The position numbers and the translations under genes were made by a program. A DNA stretch of 64,000 nucleotides from the NCBI RefSeq assembly GCF_025527015.1, contig NZ_JAODIM010000043.1, positions 248,001-312,000 on the forward strand. Direction: 5' to 3'. This DNA is from Winslowiella arboricola (lineage in GTDB: Bacteria; Pseudomonadota; Gammaproteobacteria; Enterobacterales; Enterobacteriaceae). This document shows positions 1-10,239 of the stretch, piece after piece. Positions within the stretch are counted from its first letter, which is position 1; the number at the start of each line of letters is the position of its first letter. The notes under the pieces are model-generated. The model saw only the letters and a program-made list of their open reading frames with translations. It was not told the DNA's origin and did not search any database.

Positions 1-943
1 AATTCTCCAGCGTAGTTTGTGAGATACTGGTCAGCGCTTCGGCGGTCAGAAACGCCTGATGGCCGGTAAACAGCACGTTATGACAGGCTGAAAGACGGCG
101 GAACACGTCATCCTGGATCACATCATTGGATTTATCTTCAAAGAACAGATCGCGTTCATTCTCATAGACATCCATCCCCAGCGAACCAATTTTCTGCTGT
201 TTTAATGCGTCAATTGCCGCCTGTGAATCAATCAGACCGCCACGACTGGTGTTGATAATCATCACGCCATCCTTCATCTGTTCAAAGGCGCTGGCATTCA
301 GCAGATGATGATTTTCCGGCGTCAGCGGGCAGTGCAGGCTGATGACGTCCGACTGGCGGAACAGGGTTTTAATATCAACATATTCTGCGCCCAGTTCCAG
401 CGCCTGCGGACTCGGATAAGGGTCAAACGCCAGCAGGCGCATACCAAAACCTTTCAGAATACGCATGGCGGCGATACCAATCTTGCCGGTACCGATCACT
501 CCCGCCGTGCGGCCATGCATATTGAAACCAATCAATCCTTCCAGCGAGAAATTGGCATCGCGCGTACGTTGATAAGCGCGGTGGATGCGACGGTTTAAAG
601 TCATCATCATGCCAACGGCATGTTCGGCAACCGCTTCAGGTGAGTAGGCCGGCACGCGCACCACGCGGATCCCCAGCTCTTTTGCCGCATCGAGATCAAC
701 GTTATTAAAACCGGCGCAGCGCAGGGCAATAAATTTCACGCCCAGTTCAGCCAGCTCCTCCAGCACCGCCCGGCTGCCGTCATCATTAACGAAGATACAT
801 ACCGCTTCGCAGCCGATGGCAGTTTTCGCTGTGCGCTCATTTAACAGGAAGTCAAAAAACTCCAGCTCAAAGCCATAGCTTTCGTTGACGTTTTCCAGAT
901 ATTTCCGGTCATATTGCTTGGTGCTGTACACCGCAAGTTTCAT
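1..943 (-). CDS. ldhA: D-lactate dehydrogenase (3' end cut by window edge)
   Basis: Reduces pyruvate to D-lactate with NADH in the cytoplasm during fermentation. The reverse-strand translation starts MKLAVYSTKQYDRKYLE and matches E. coli LdhA throughout. It shows the NAD-binding loop GTGKIG, the motif NTSRGG of the 2-hydroxyacid dehydrogenase family and, near the edge, GHQAFLT with the expected catalytic histidine. 314 codons are visible; the E. coli protein has 329, so roughly the last 15 residues lie outside. It is transcribed divergently from ydbH. Nothing odd was seen in it. Confidence 0.96.
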   Translation of the reverse strand, partial: MKLAVYSTKQYDRKYLENVNESYGFELEFFDFLLNERTAKTAIGCEAVCIFVNDDGSRAVLEELAELGVKFIALRCAGFNNVDLDAAKELGIRVVRVPAYSPEAVAEHAVGMMMTLNRRIHRAYQRTRDANFSLEGLIGFNMHGRTAGVIGTGKIGIAAMRILKGFGMRLLAFDPYPSPQALELGAEYVDIKTLFRQSDVISLHCPLTPENHHLLNASAFEQMKDGVMIINTSRGGLIDSQAAIDALKQQKIGSLGMDVYENERDLFFEDKSNDVIQDDVFRRLSACHNVLFTGHQAFLTAEALTSISQTTLEN

Positions 944-1156
944 CGTTACGCTCCTGTCATTAAGCTTTTGGGCTGATTTTTATTCCGCAGATAACTCATA
1001 TTAGTCATTATTCTTTATCCGAAGTAAACAACAGGGCGATGCGGATGGCTGAACTGCCGGGTACAGATTGATTTATAGATAAAAACTTCACCACACAGCC
1101 GTTACGTGCCATCATTTATTCTACGATCGATACGGACACAACGGATATTCAGTGCC

Positions 1157-3790
1157 ATGAGTCGGGGCTTTTACATTTTCTGTGCTGCGCTGCTGGCGTT
1201 GATCCTGCTATTTCTCGGGCTGATGCTCTCTGTCACTCAGTGGCTGCCTCGCCTGGCGGGCATCTGGCTGCCGGCAGATACCTCCATCGCACTGGAGGGC
1301 AATCCACGCTGGCGCAACGGCGGCCTGTTGCTGCCTGGCGTACGCTACCAGGCGGGCGACTGTGAACTGGCGTCAGTCAGCAATGTTACTCTCAGCAGAC
1401 ATCACCAGCGCTGGCAGCTTGGCGCCGATAACCTCGCGCTTAATCCTCCCTGCCTGAGCAAACTGCCTGCGGGAGAAAGCAGCGCCGCGCCGCGTTCGCT
1501 GGCCGAATGGCAGCAGATGCTGCCGGATGCCGATGTGACCATTAATCAGCTGGTGATCACGCCTTATCAGCAGTATGCCGGTAAGTTGCAGCTGTCGCTG
1601 GATCAAAAGCAGCAACAGCTGCACTATCAGGGCGACAATCTGCGACTCAGTGCGCAGCTTCAGGGACAACAGCTGAATATTCAGCAGCTCAGCATCAATC
1701 ACCCGGCGCTGTCGCAGCCGGTGACGCTGGCCGGACAGTTAACCTTACCGATTATTCCCGACGGCGTACCGCAGGCCGGGGAGTTGCATGGCGATCTCTC
1801 CTTGCAGGGCATGCCGCAGCCGCTACAGTTGCAACTTAACTGGCAACAGCAGCAGGGCAAGCTGGTGGTCAGGCAGACCGATGATGCCACGCCGTTGCTC
1901 AGCCTGCCATGGACCATCACGCCGCAGCAGATTGAGATCCGGCAGGGTGAATGGCGCTGGCCTTACGCGATGCAGCCAGTTTCCGGCGGCATCGCGCTGA
2001 CGCTGAGTCAGTGGCAGCAGGGGCTGGCCGCCACCGAAATTCGTGCACGGCTTAATGTGCTGACTTCCGGGCGTGGCGGCAAAGGGAATGTGGTGCTGAG
2101 CGTCGGCCCGGGTCATCTGGATATGCTTAACAGCCAGCTGCCTTTCCAGCTTACCGGCGCCAGTAAACTTCAGGCATTGCAGTTTTACACCACCATGCCA
2201 GGGGTGATTCAGGGAGCGTTGCTCGATCCACAGGTTACCCTGCAGCCGGGGGCGCTGCTGCGGATGCGTGGCCGTCTGCTGTCGACGCTGGAAGTGGATG
2301 AAGCGCGCTGGCCACTGGCTGGGGTGAAAGTTTCATCTGCCGGGATTGATGGCCGTTTGCAGGCGATTCTTAACGCGCACGATCCCAGTATGGGCCGCTT
2401 TACTGTGCATCTTGATGGTCGCGCCAGCAACTTCTGGCCGGATAAAGGGCGCTGGAACTGGCGCTACTGGGGCAAAGGGTATATGGCGCCGCTGAAGGCG
2501 AAGTGGGATGTAGCGGGCACCGGCAACTGGCTGGACAGTACCATTGAGCTGAATACTTTATCGACCGGTTTTGACCGTCTGAGTTATGGCATGGTGAATG
2601 TAAAATCGCCGCGCTTAACGCTTAATGCGCCGCTGCGCTGGCAGCGTTCGGCCGAAAATCCGGCGTTTAACGGCGAATTACAGATGACAGCGCGTGAAAC
2701 CACCTTGACCTCGGGCGGCTATTTACCCTCTTCGACGCTGAATTTCCAGGTAAAGGGACGCGATCCGGCAGACTTCCTGTTTAACGGCGCTTTGCAGGCT
2801 GAAGCTATCGGCCCGCTACGGGTGAATGGACGCTGGGATGGCGCACGCCTGCGCGGACAGGCATGGTGGCCGCAGCAGTCACTGACGGTATTTCAGCCGC
2901 TGTTAAGTCAGGATCTGAAAATGAAAATTCAGTCTGGCATGCTGCGCGCGCAGGTGGCGTTTTCCGCCGCGGCCGATCAGGGGCTGGAGGCGGGTGGACA
3001 CTGGTCGGTGAATAATGGCAGCGTCTGGATGCCGGACAACGAAATCAATGGCGTCGATTTTTCGCTGCCGTTCCGGCTCAAAGCCCATCAGTGGTTTTTT
3101 GGCGCGCATGGCCCGGTTTCATTGCGCATCAAAGAGGTAAAAAATCAGTTTGCGCTTGGCAATATCAGTGCCGACCTGCAGGGCAGCTATCCTTACAGCG
3201 AGAAGCAGCCGCTACGGCTCAGTAATGTCAGCGTTGATCTGCTGGGAGGTAAGCTGACGCTGGAAGAGCTGGCGCTGCCGCAGCATCAGGCGGCAACCGT
3301 CAGGTTGCGCGATATCAGTCTGAGTGAGCTGGTCACCGCGATTAAACCGAAGCAGATTGCCATGTCCGGGCGGATTAACGGCGCTTTACCGCTGTGGCTG
3401 AATCACCCGCAGTGGCTGATCAAAGAGGGCTGGATTGCCAACAGCGGCAGCCTGACGCTGCGGCTCGATAAACAGATGGCTGATGCCATCTCCAGCAATA
3501 ATATGGCAGCCGGTGCGGCGCTGGACTGGCTGCGCTATATGGAGATCTCGCGCTCCTGGGCGACGATTAATCTCGATAATCTCGGCGAGCTGACCATGAA
3601 CGCGCAAGTGGATGGCAACAGCCGCTTCCGGGATAAGAATCAGCGTGTGGCGCTTAACTACACGCATCGCGAAAATCTGTTTCAGCTCTGGCGCAGCTTG
3701 CGCTTTGGCGATAACTTGCAATCCTGGGTGGAGCAAAATGCCACCTTGCCGTCGCAAAAGGAAAAGAACAGTCATGACACTGACAATTAA
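1157..3790 (+). CDS. ydbH: AsmA-like envelope protein YdbH, intermembrane lipid transport
   Basis: Member of the TamB/YhdP/YdbH group of AsmA-like proteins, which bridge inner and outer membrane and carry phospholipids outward. One N-terminal membrane anchor (about residues 5-28) is followed by a long beta-rich periplasmic part. The C-terminal region with LDNLGELTMNAQV and LWRSLRFGDNLQ agrees closely with E. coli YdbH. A GTG 51 bases upstream (1106) would add 17 residues, but the ATG at 1157 puts the anchor at the N terminus as in E. coli (877 versus 879 aa). The 3' end overlaps ynbE by 17 bases, so the two genes are translationally linked. Confidence 0.93.
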   Translation: MSRGFYIFCAALLALILLFLGLMLSVTQWLPRLAGIWLPADTSIALEGNPRWRNGGLLLPGVRYQAGDCELASVSNVTLSRHHQRWQLGADNLALNPPCLSKLPAGESSAAPRSLAEWQQMLPDADVTINQLVITPYQQYAGKLQLSLDQKQQQLHYQGDNLRLSAQLQGQQLNIQQLSINHPALSQPVTLAGQLTLPIIPDGVPQAGELHGDLSLQGMPQPLQLQLNWQQQQGKLVVRQTDDATPLLSLPWTITPQQIEIRQGEWRWPYAMQPVSGGIALTLSQWQQGLAATEIRARLNVLTSGRGGKGNVVLSVGPGHLDMLNSQLPFQLTGASKLQALQFYTTMPGVIQGALLDPQVTLQPGALLRMRGRLLSTLEVDEARWPLAGVKVSSAGIDGRLQAILNAHDPSMGRFTVHLDGRASNFWPDKGRWNWRYWGKGYMAPLKAKWDVAGTGNWLDSTIELNTLSTGFDRLSYGMVNVKSPRLTLNAPLRWQRSAENPAFNGELQMTARETTLTSGGYLPSSTLNFQVKGRDPADFLFNGALQAEAIGPLRVNGRWDGARLRGQAWWPQQSLTVFQPLLSQDLKMKIQSGMLRAQVAFSAAADQGLEAGGHWSVNNGSVWMPDNEINGVDFSLPFRLKAHQWFFGAHGPVSLRIKEVKNQFALGNISADLQGSYPYSEKQPLRLSNVSVDLLGGKLTLEELALPQHQAATVRLRDISLSELVTAIKPKQIAMSGRINGALPLWLNHPQWLIKEGWIANSGSLTLRLDKQMADAISSNNMAAGAALDWLRYMEISRSWATINLDNLGELTMNAQVDGNSRFRDKNQRVALNYTHRENLFQLWRSLRFGDNLQSWVEQNATLPSQKEKNSHDTDN

Positions 3791-3968
3791 AGCGCTGGTG
3801 TGGTTACCGGTGTGTGGGCTGCTGGCGGGATGTGTGCCGCGTATCGAACTGGCCGCGCCGAAAGAGCCGATTACCATTAATATGAATGTGAAGATCGAAC
3901 ATGAAATTCATATCAAGGTGGATAAGGATGTGGAAACCTTGCTGAAAAATCAAAGCGATCTGTTCTGA
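3774..3968 (+). CDS. ynbE: Outer-membrane lipoprotein YnbE, partner of YdbH
   Basis: Small lipoprotein of 64 aa that starts inside the ydbH 3' end. The N terminus MTLTIKALVWLPVCGLLAGC carries a signal sequence with lipobox LAGC and lipidation cysteine at residue 20. The mature part is short and beta-prone (INMNVKIEHEIHIKV). In E. coli YnbE sits in the outer membrane and completes the YdbH bridge. The longer open frame beginning at 3612 lies inside ydbH and is not the real start. Middle gene of ydbH-ynbE-ydbL. Confidence 0.92.
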   Translation: MTLTIKALVWLPVCGLLAGCVPRIELAAPKEPITINMNVKIEHEIHIKVDKDVETLLKNQSDLF

Positions 3969-3980
3969 CGGGAGCGGGAG

Positions 3981-4304
3981 ATGAAGAGATTACTCTGGCT
4001 GATGCTGTTGGGCGTATTAATTTCGCCGTCAGCATGGGCGTTATCGCTGGATGAAGCACGGCAACAGGGGCGCGTAGGGGAAACCCTGAGTGGTTATATT
4101 GCGCCAATTAAGCAGGACAGCGAGACCCTTGCGCTGGTGGCGCGCATTAATCAGGGACGTGCCGAACATTATCAGCAGCTGGCCAGCCGTAACAATCTGA
4201 CAACGGCAGAAGTGGCGCGGATCGCCGGTGAAAAACTGGTGCAGCGCGCGGCCGCCGGGGAGTATGTGCGGGGTATTAACGGGCAGTGGCTGAAGAAAAA
4301 TTGA
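3981..4304 (+). CDS. ydbL: Periplasmic DUF1318 protein YdbL
   Basis: 107 aa with a cleavable signal peptide (MKRLLWLMLLGVLISPSAWA, predicted cleavage near residue 20) and a DUF1318 body containing GYIAPIKQD, INQGRAEHY and the C-terminal GEYVRGINGQWLKK. In E. coli YdbL acts with YdbH and YnbE and is thought to keep YnbE from over-multimerising. It starts 12 bases after ynbE with a GGGAG ribosome site, so it is the last gene of the operon. The GC-rich palindrome at 4308 follows directly. Confidence 0.93.
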   Translation: MKRLLWLMLLGVLISPSAWALSLDEARQQGRVGETLSGYIAPIKQDSETLALVARINQGRAEHYQQLASRNNLTTAEVARIAGEKLVQRAAAGEYVRGINGQWLKKN

Positions 4305-4307
4305 TAC

Positions 4308-4329
4308 AGGGCGGCGTGACCGCCGCCCT
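4308..4329. terminator. GC-rich hairpin between convergent ydbL and azoR
   Basis: Nine-base arms AGGGCGGCG and CGCCGCCCT around the loop TGAC. It lies between the stops of ydbL and azoR, where a bidirectional terminator is expected. There is no long T tract on either strand. It is one member of the GGCGGCG palindrome family found at several gene ends in this window. Confidence 0.6.
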
Positions 4330-4337
4330 TGTAGTGA

Positions 4338-4988
<651 letters not shown>

Positions 4989-5024
4989 TTACACTTTAGG
5001 GCCATTTATCTGTAAGTGATAGCG

Positions 5025-5056
5025 CAATATTTCGAGAGCTATGTTCGAAAATATTG
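5025..5056. promoter_or_regulatory. Inverted repeat in the azoR-hrpA intergenic region
   Basis: CAATATTTCGA and TTCGAAAATATTG face each other across an 8-base spacer (GAGCTATG), with one extra A in the right arm. It sits about 80 bases upstream of azoR and 155 bases upstream of hrpA, a fitting place for an operator of the divergent promoters. The regulator is not known. A second hairpin, CGCCAGC-GAC-GCTGGCG at 5135-5151, lies in the presumed hrpA leader. Confidence 0.35.
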
Positions 5057-5212
5057 AACAAGCATAGCGAGAGAGCGCGCTCACATTTATTGCGCTGTGC
5101 TAAACTGCGCGCCACAAATGACAAATTTTTTATCGCCAGCGACGCTGGCGCGAAGCGGCAGCACTTACTCTGATAACTCACCGCTGCTGCGTTAAACGGG
5201 TACTGAACCAAC

Positions 5213-8200
5213 ATGTCTGAAAATACACATACTTCGCCGCTGGCGGCGCTTTATCCGCGTCTGGAAGCCCTGATGCTGCGCGATCGCCAACGTTTACAAC
5301 GTCGTTTGCAGGGTGCCGCTAAGGTGAAAAATCCTGATACGCAACAGGGGATAGCCGAAGAGCTGAGCAGAGAGATTGCTGAGGCTGAGCGGCGTATCGT
5401 TCAGCGCCAGGCAGCGACGCCGAAAATCACCTTTCCGCAAAATCTGCCGGTTAGTCAGAAAAAACAGGATATTGCAGCGGCGATTCGCGACCACCAGGTG
5501 GTGATTGTCGCCGGTGAGACCGGTTCCGGTAAAACCACCCAGTTGCCGAAAATCTGTATGGAGCTGGGACGCGGCATCAAAGGGCTGATTGGTCATACTC
5601 AGCCGCGCCGTCTGGCGGCGCGCACCGTCGCCAACCGTATTGCGGAAGAGCTGGAAACCAGCCTCGGCGGCTGCGTCGGCTACAAAGTGCGCTTTAACGA
5701 CCAGGTGGGCGACACCACTCAGGTTAAACTGATGACTGACGGTATTCTGCTGGCGGAGATCCAGCAGGATCGTCTGCTGATGCAGTACGACACCATCATT
5801 ATCGATGAAGCTCATGAACGCAGTCTGAATATCGACTTTTTGCTGGGTTATCTGCGTGAGCTGTTGCCGCGTCGCCCGGATCTGAAAGTGATTATCACCT
5901 CGGCGACCATCGACCCCGAACGCTTTTCCCGTCATTTCAATAACGCGCCAATTATCGAAGTTTCTGGCCGTACTTATCCGGTGGAGCTGCGCTATCGTCC
6001 GGTCTCCGAAGATATTGATGACAGCGAACGCGATCAGTTACAGGCGATTTTTGATGCGGTAGATGAGTTGGGCCACGAGAGCCGCGGCGATATTTTGATC
6101 TTTATGAGCGGCGAGCGCGAAATCCGTGATACCGCTGATGCGCTGATTAAGCGCGATTTGCCGCACACCGAAGTGCTGCCGCTGTATGCGCGCCTCTCCA
6201 ATGCCGAGCAGAACCGCGTGTTCCAGTCGCATCCAGGACGCCGCATTGTGCTGGCGACCAACGTGGCGGAAACCTCGCTGACGGTGCCTGGCATTAAATA
6301 TGTGATTGACCCCGGCACCGCGCGTATCAGCCGTTACAGCTTCCGCACCAAAGTCCAGCGCCTGCCGATCGAACCGATTTCGCAGGCATCAGCGAATCAG
6401 CGAAAAGGTCGTTGCGGCCGCGTATCGGAAGGGATCTGCATCCGCCTGTATGCGGAAGAGGACTTTAATAACCGGCCGGAATTTACCGACCCGGAGATTT
6501 TGCGCACCAACCTCGCATCGGTGATCCTGCAGATGACCGCGCTGGGCCTCGGCGATATCGCCGCTTTCCCGTTTGTTGAAGCGCCGGATAAACGCAATAT
6601 TCAGGATGGCGTGCGTCTGCTGGAAGAGCTGGGCGCAATCACTCAGGAAGAGGGGCAACGCTACAAACTCACCGCCTCGGGTCGTCAGCTGGCGCAGCTG
6701 CCGGTCGATCCGCGTCTGGCGCGGATGGTGCTGGCGGCGCAGCAGTATGGCTGCGTGCGTGAGGTAATGATTATCACCGCTGCGCTGTCGATTCAGGATC
6801 CGCGCGAACGTCCGGCAGAGAAGCAGCAGGCGTCTGATGAGAAGCATCGCCGCTTTGCTGATAAAGATTCCGATTTCCTGGCGTTTGTGAATCTGTGGAA
6901 TTACCTGCAGGAGCAGCAGAAAGCGCTGTCATCCAGCCATTTCCGCCGCCTGTGTAAAAGCGATTTCCTTAATTATCTGCGCGTGCGTGAGTGGCAGGAT
7001 ATCTACACGCAGTTGCGCCAGGTGGTGCGTGAACTGGGACTGCCGGTAAACAGTGAGCCGGCAGAGTTCCGCGAAGTTCATGTCGCATTACTCAGTGGTT
7101 TACTGTCGCATATCGGGCAAAAAGATGCCGATAAGCAGGAATTTACCGGTGCACGCAATGCGCGCTTTATGATCTTCCCCGGTTCCGGGCTATTTAAGAA
7201 GCCACCCAAATGGACCATGGTGGCGGAACTGGTGGAAACCAGCCGTTTGTGGGGGCGCATTGCGGCGCGTATCGAGCCGGAGTGGATTGAACCGATTGCC
7301 CAGCATCTGCTGAAACGCAGCTACAGCGAACCGCACTGGGAGAAAGGTCAGGGCGCGGTGATGGCAACCGAGAAGGTGACGTTGTATGGTCTGCCGATTG
7401 TTGCGGCGCGTAAGGTTAATTACGGCCAGATTGATGCAGTGCTGTCACGCGAACTGTTTATCCGCCATGCGCTGGTGGAAGGCGACTGGCAGACGCGCCA
7501 TGCGTTTTTCAAAGCCAACCTGAAGTTGCGTAGCGAAATTGAGGAGCTGGAGCATAAATCACGCCGCCGCGACATTCTGGTGGATGATGAGACGCTGTTC
7601 AGCTTCTATGACCAGCGTATCGGCCATGAGGTGGTGTCCGCGCGTCATTTTGACAGCTGGTGGAAAACGGCTGGCAAAGAGAAGCCGGAACTGCTGAATT
7701 TCGCTAAAGAGATGCTGATTAAACAGGGGGCTGGCAATGTCAGCAAGCTGGATTACCCGAACTTCTGGCATCAGGGCAATCTTAAGTTACGTCTCAGCTA
7801 TCAGTTCGAGCCGGGCACCGATGCCGATGGTGTCACGGTGCATATTCCGCTGCCGCTGCTGAATCAGGTGGAAGAGGCCGGATTTGAGTGGCAGATCCCC
7901 GGTGTGCGTCGCGAGCTGATTATTGCGCTGATTAAATCACTGCCGAAACCGTTACGCCGTAACTTTGTTCCGGCGCCCAACTATGCTGAAGCCTTCCTCG
8001 GCCGTGCCACGCCGCTGGAGACGCCACTGCCCGATGCACTGGAACGCGAGTTCCGCCGCATGTCCGGCGTCACTATTGAACGTGATGCCTGGCAGTGGGA
8101 TCAGGTGCCCGATCATCTGAAAATGACCTTCCGCATTGTTGATGAGAACAATCGCCCGTTAAAGGAAGGCAAAGATTTGACCGCGCTGCGTGCTGAGCTG

Positions 8201-9115
8201 AAAGGTAAAGTGCAGGAGACGCTGTCGCAGGTGGCCGATGACGGACTGGAACAGCGCGGACTGCACCTGTGGAGCTTTGGCGATTTGCCGGACCATTTTG
8301 AGCAGAAACGTGGCAACTACAGCGTAAAAGCCTGGCCTGCGCTGGTTGATGAGAAGGACAGTGTGGCGATCCGTCTGTTTGACAGTCAGCATGAGCAACA
8401 GAAGATGATGTGGCGCGGTCAGCGCCGGTTGCTGCTGCTGAATATTCCGTCGCCAACCCGTTATCTGCATGAAAAACTGCCCAACAAAGCCAAACTGGGT
8501 CTCTATTTTAATCCGTACGGCAAAGTGCTGGATCTGATTGATGACTGTATCGCCTGCGGCGTCGATAAGCTGATTGCCGAATCTGGCGGTCCGAGCTGGC
8601 TGGAAGCGGACTTTACCCGGCTGCATGACAAAGTGCGTGCGGAGCTGAATGAAACCGTGGTGGAGATCGCCAAAGTAGTCGAACAGATTCTGACCTCGGT
8701 GTTTACCATCAATAAGCGGCTGAAGGGGCGGGTGGATATGGCGCTGGCACTGGCGCTGTCCGATATTAAAGCGCAGATGAGTGGGCTGGTCTATCCTGGC
8801 TTTGTGACGCAAAACGGCTGGAAGCATCTGCCGGATACGCTGCGTTACCTGCAGGCGATTGAACGTCGGCTGGAGAAGCTGCCAGTGGATCCGCACAGCG
8901 ATCGTGCACGTATGCTGAAAGTGGAGCAGGTGCAGAAAGCGTGGCAGAGCTGGCTGCATAAACTGCCGCCGACGCGTCGTGATGATGAAGAGGTGCAGGA
9001 TATTCGCTGGATGATTGAGGAACTGCGCGTCAGCTACTTTGCGCAACAGCTGGGGACGCCATATCCGATCTCCGATAAACGCATTTTGCAGGCAATGGAG
9101 CAGATTGCGGTGTAA
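5213..9115 (+). CDS. hrpA: ATP-dependent RNA helicase HrpA (DEAH family)
   Basis: 1300 aa, the same length as the E. coli protein. It is a DExH-box helicase; in E. coli it acts on stalled or collided ribosomes and in mRNA processing. Visible are Walker A GETGSGKT at residues 101-108, DEAH at 198-201, motif III SAT near 236, the QRKGRCGRV helicase motif VI, and the long C-terminal DUF3418 region typical of HrpA. The ATG follows a non-coding leader of about 110 bases. A strong hairpin follows the stop. The gene is intact. Confidence 0.97.
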   Translation: MSENTHTSPLAALYPRLEALMLRDRQRLQRRLQGAAKVKNPDTQQGIAEELSREIAEAERRIVQRQAATPKITFPQNLPVSQKKQDIAAAIRDHQVVIVAGETGSGKTTQLPKICMELGRGIKGLIGHTQPRRLAARTVANRIAEELETSLGGCVGYKVRFNDQVGDTTQVKLMTDGILLAEIQQDRLLMQYDTIIIDEAHERSLNIDFLLGYLRELLPRRPDLKVIITSATIDPERFSRHFNNAPIIEVSGRTYPVELRYRPVSEDIDDSERDQLQAIFDAVDELGHESRGDILIFMSGEREIRDTADALIKRDLPHTEVLPLYARLSNAEQNRVFQSHPGRRIVLATNVAETSLTVPGIKYVIDPGTARISRYSFRTKVQRLPIEPISQASANQRKGRCGRVSEGICIRLYAEEDFNNRPEFTDPEILRTNLASVILQMTALGLGDIAAFPFVEAPDKRNIQDGVRLLEELGAITQEEGQRYKLTASGRQLAQLPVDPRLARMVLAAQQYGCVREVMIITAALSIQDPRERPAEKQQASDEKHRRFADKDSDFLAFVNLWNYLQEQQKALSSSHFRRLCKSDFLNYLRVREWQDIYTQLRQVVRELGLPVNSEPAEFREVHVALLSGLLSHIGQKDADKQEFTGARNARFMIFPGSGLFKKPPKWTMVAELVETSRLWGRIAARIEPEWIEPIAQHLLKRSYSEPHWEKGQGAVMATEKVTLYGLPIVAARKVNYGQIDAVLSRELFIRHALVEGDWQTRHAFFKANLKLRSEIEELEHKSRRRDILVDDETLFSFYDQRIGHEVVSARHFDSWWKTAGKEKPELLNFAKEMLIKQGAGNVSKLDYPNFWHQGNLKLRLSYQFEPGTDADGVTVHIPLPLLNQVEEAGFEWQIPGVRRELIIALIKSLPKPLRRNFVPAPNYAEAFLGRATPLETPLPDALEREFRRMSGVTIERDAWQWDQVPDHLKMTFRIVDENNRPLKEGKDLTALRAELKGKVQETLSQVADDGLEQRGLHLWSFGDLPDHFEQKRGNYSVKAWPALVDEKDSVAIRLFDSQHEQQKMMWRGQRRLLLLNIPSPTRYLHEKLPNKAKLGLYFNPYGKVLDLIDDCIACGVDKLIAESGGPSWLEADFTRLHDKVRAELNETVVEIAKVVEQILTSVFTINKRLKGRVDMALALALSDIKAQMSGLVYPGFVTQNGWKHLPDTLRYLQAIERRLEKLPVDPHSDRARMLKVEQVQKAWQSWLHKLPPTRRDDEEVQDIRWMIEELRVSYFAQQLGTPYPISDKRILQAMEQIAV

Positions 9116-9118
9116 ATT

Positions 9119-9145
9119 AACAGGCCACACCACGGGTGGCCTGTT
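9119..9145. terminator. Terminator between convergent hrpA and ydgD
   Basis: Perfect ten-base arms AACAGGCCAC and GTGGCCTGTT with a 7-base loop, followed by TGCTTTT on the plus strand. It lies between the two gene stops, so it can serve both strands. Confidence 0.75.
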
Positions 9146-9149
9146 GCTT

Positions 9150-9953
9150 TTACAGCGCTAACTTTTCCAGTTGATCGCGGAACGCAGTAACCGAAATCGC
9201 CCGGTTATCGGCGCGGTAGCGATCTTTCGCTGCTGGCGCTGAACTCTGTACCGCAATCAGCTGCCAGCCATCATCGGTTTTCAACATCAGCGGTGAACCG
9301 CTATCGCCCGGCAGCGTATCGCACTGATGCGATAGCACCGAACGCTGTGCCCAGCCGGTTACCAGACAATCACTGTGTGAGTAGAGGGTATCGAGGTGAT
9401 CTTCCGGGTATCCGGCCTGCGTGACGCGTCGATCCACGGTTTTCAACGCCTCCGTCAGTTCAGAACGTGAACCGGCAAACAGCGGCACGGGTGTAATCCC
9501 CGATGGCGGATTGCGCAGCACGATCAGGCCGTAATCATAAGGCGCCGCCGCCGGGGGAACGATCCAGCCGTCGCCATCAGCCTGCAACTTATTGCCTAAT
9601 TCCGGGTCAACCCGCGCCTCAATATCGTGGATCTCATAGCGCCAGTCACCGTTGCTGGCAATAAAACGCAATGCCACCGGCTTATCCAGCTTGCCGGGCG
9701 GCGCCAGCAGGCAATGGCCAGCGGTCAGCGCCAGATGCGCTGAAATTAAGGTGGCGCTGCACAGGTTGCCGCTTTCGGTCTCCAGCTGGCCGATCGCTTC
9801 CCACGGCACACCGGTCGTCGCAGCCACTGGCTTACGATCGTCATGGCCAAAAAACAGAGTCTGAGCATCATCTTCGCTCAGCGAATCATCATCAGCATGG
9901 GAATAAAATGCCAGTGACAGCAATCCCATCAACAACACAGCCGTTATGCGCAT
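9150..9953 (-). CDS. ydgD: Secreted trypsin-like serine protease YdgD
   Basis: 267 aa with a signal peptide (cleavage near residue 20, after YSHA). It has the complete catalytic triad of the trypsin family: His80 in LTAGHC, Asp140 in YDYGLIVL and Ser218 in PGDSGSPL, plus cysteines at 65 and 81 that could pair. It is expected in the periplasm. The substrate is unknown in E. coli too. It lies downstream of asr and ydgU, the same order as in E. coli, which supports the identity. Confidence 0.9.
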   Translation of the reverse strand: MRITAVLLMGLLSLAFYSHADDDSLSEDDAQTLFFGHDDRKPVAATTGVPWEAIGQLETESGNLCSATLISAHLALTAGHCLLAPPGKLDKPVALRFIASNGDWRYEIHDIEARVDPELGNKLQADGDGWIVPPAAAPYDYGLIVLRNPPSGITPVPLFAGSRSELTEALKTVDRRVTQAGYPEDHLDTLYSHSDCLVTGWAQRSVLSHQCDTLPGDSGSPLMLKTDDGWQLIAVQSSAPAAKDRYRADNRAISVTAFRDQLEKLAL

Positions 9954-10072
9954 ATCACTCTCAGGAAGGGCGAAAACTATGTAAATAGCGGTAATTACGC
10001 GTTAAGCGTTAACTATAGACGGTGAGCAGCAATAAAGGGAGTTTAATTCGGAATATCAGTAGACTACAGCAT

Positions 10073-10153
10073 TTAAAGCCAGAAGCTGGCGGTAATGATA
10101 CCGCAGATAATCATCGCAGCCAGGATGATTTCGAACAGATAGCGCCGCACCAT
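10073..10153 (-). CDS. ydgU: Membrane micro-protein YdgU
   Basis: A 26-aa reading frame, MVRRYLFEIILAAMIICGII followed by TASFWL. It has a short basic N terminus and then one hydrophobic helix, as expected for a small inner-membrane protein. A ribosome site GGAG lies eight bases before the ATG. Its place between asr and ydgD is the place of ydgU in E. coli. It is too short for most ORF cut-offs. The function is unknown. Confidence 0.82.
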   Translation of the reverse strand: MVRRYLFEIILAAMIICGIITASFWL

Positions 10154-10172
10154 TTCCGCTACTCCGGGAAAG

Positions 10173-10197
10173 AAACACCCGGAGAGTCCGGGTGTTT
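10173..10197 (-). terminator. Rho-independent terminator of asr
   Basis: Perfect 11-base arms AAACACCCGGA and TCCGGGTGTTT with loop GAG. On the minus strand it is followed by a T-rich stretch (TTTCTTT). It lies between asr and ydgU and would end or attenuate the asr transcript before ydgU-ydgD. Confidence 0.8.
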
Positions 10198-10239
10198 GTC
10201 ATAGTCAGGTCATGCCTTGCGTGCTACAGCGCGCGGTGA

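Noticed and set aside
1106..1156. GTG start giving YdbH 17 extra residues
   Set aside because: It would place charged residues before the membrane anchor and has no ribosome site; the ATG at 1157 matches E. coli.
3386..3877. A 163-codon minus-strand frame over the ydbH/ynbE ends
   Set aside because: Antisense to two genes with clear homologs; no ribosome site and no family resemblance.
8159..9133. A 324-codon open frame on the minus strand within hrpA
   Set aside because: It lies fully antisense to the well-conserved hrpA gene, has no recognisable domain and a His/Arg/Gln-rich composition typical of a shadow frame.
10022..10204. A 60-codon plus-strand frame over ydgU
   Set aside because: It is antisense to ydgU and the asr terminator hairpin; hydrophilic and without a good start site.
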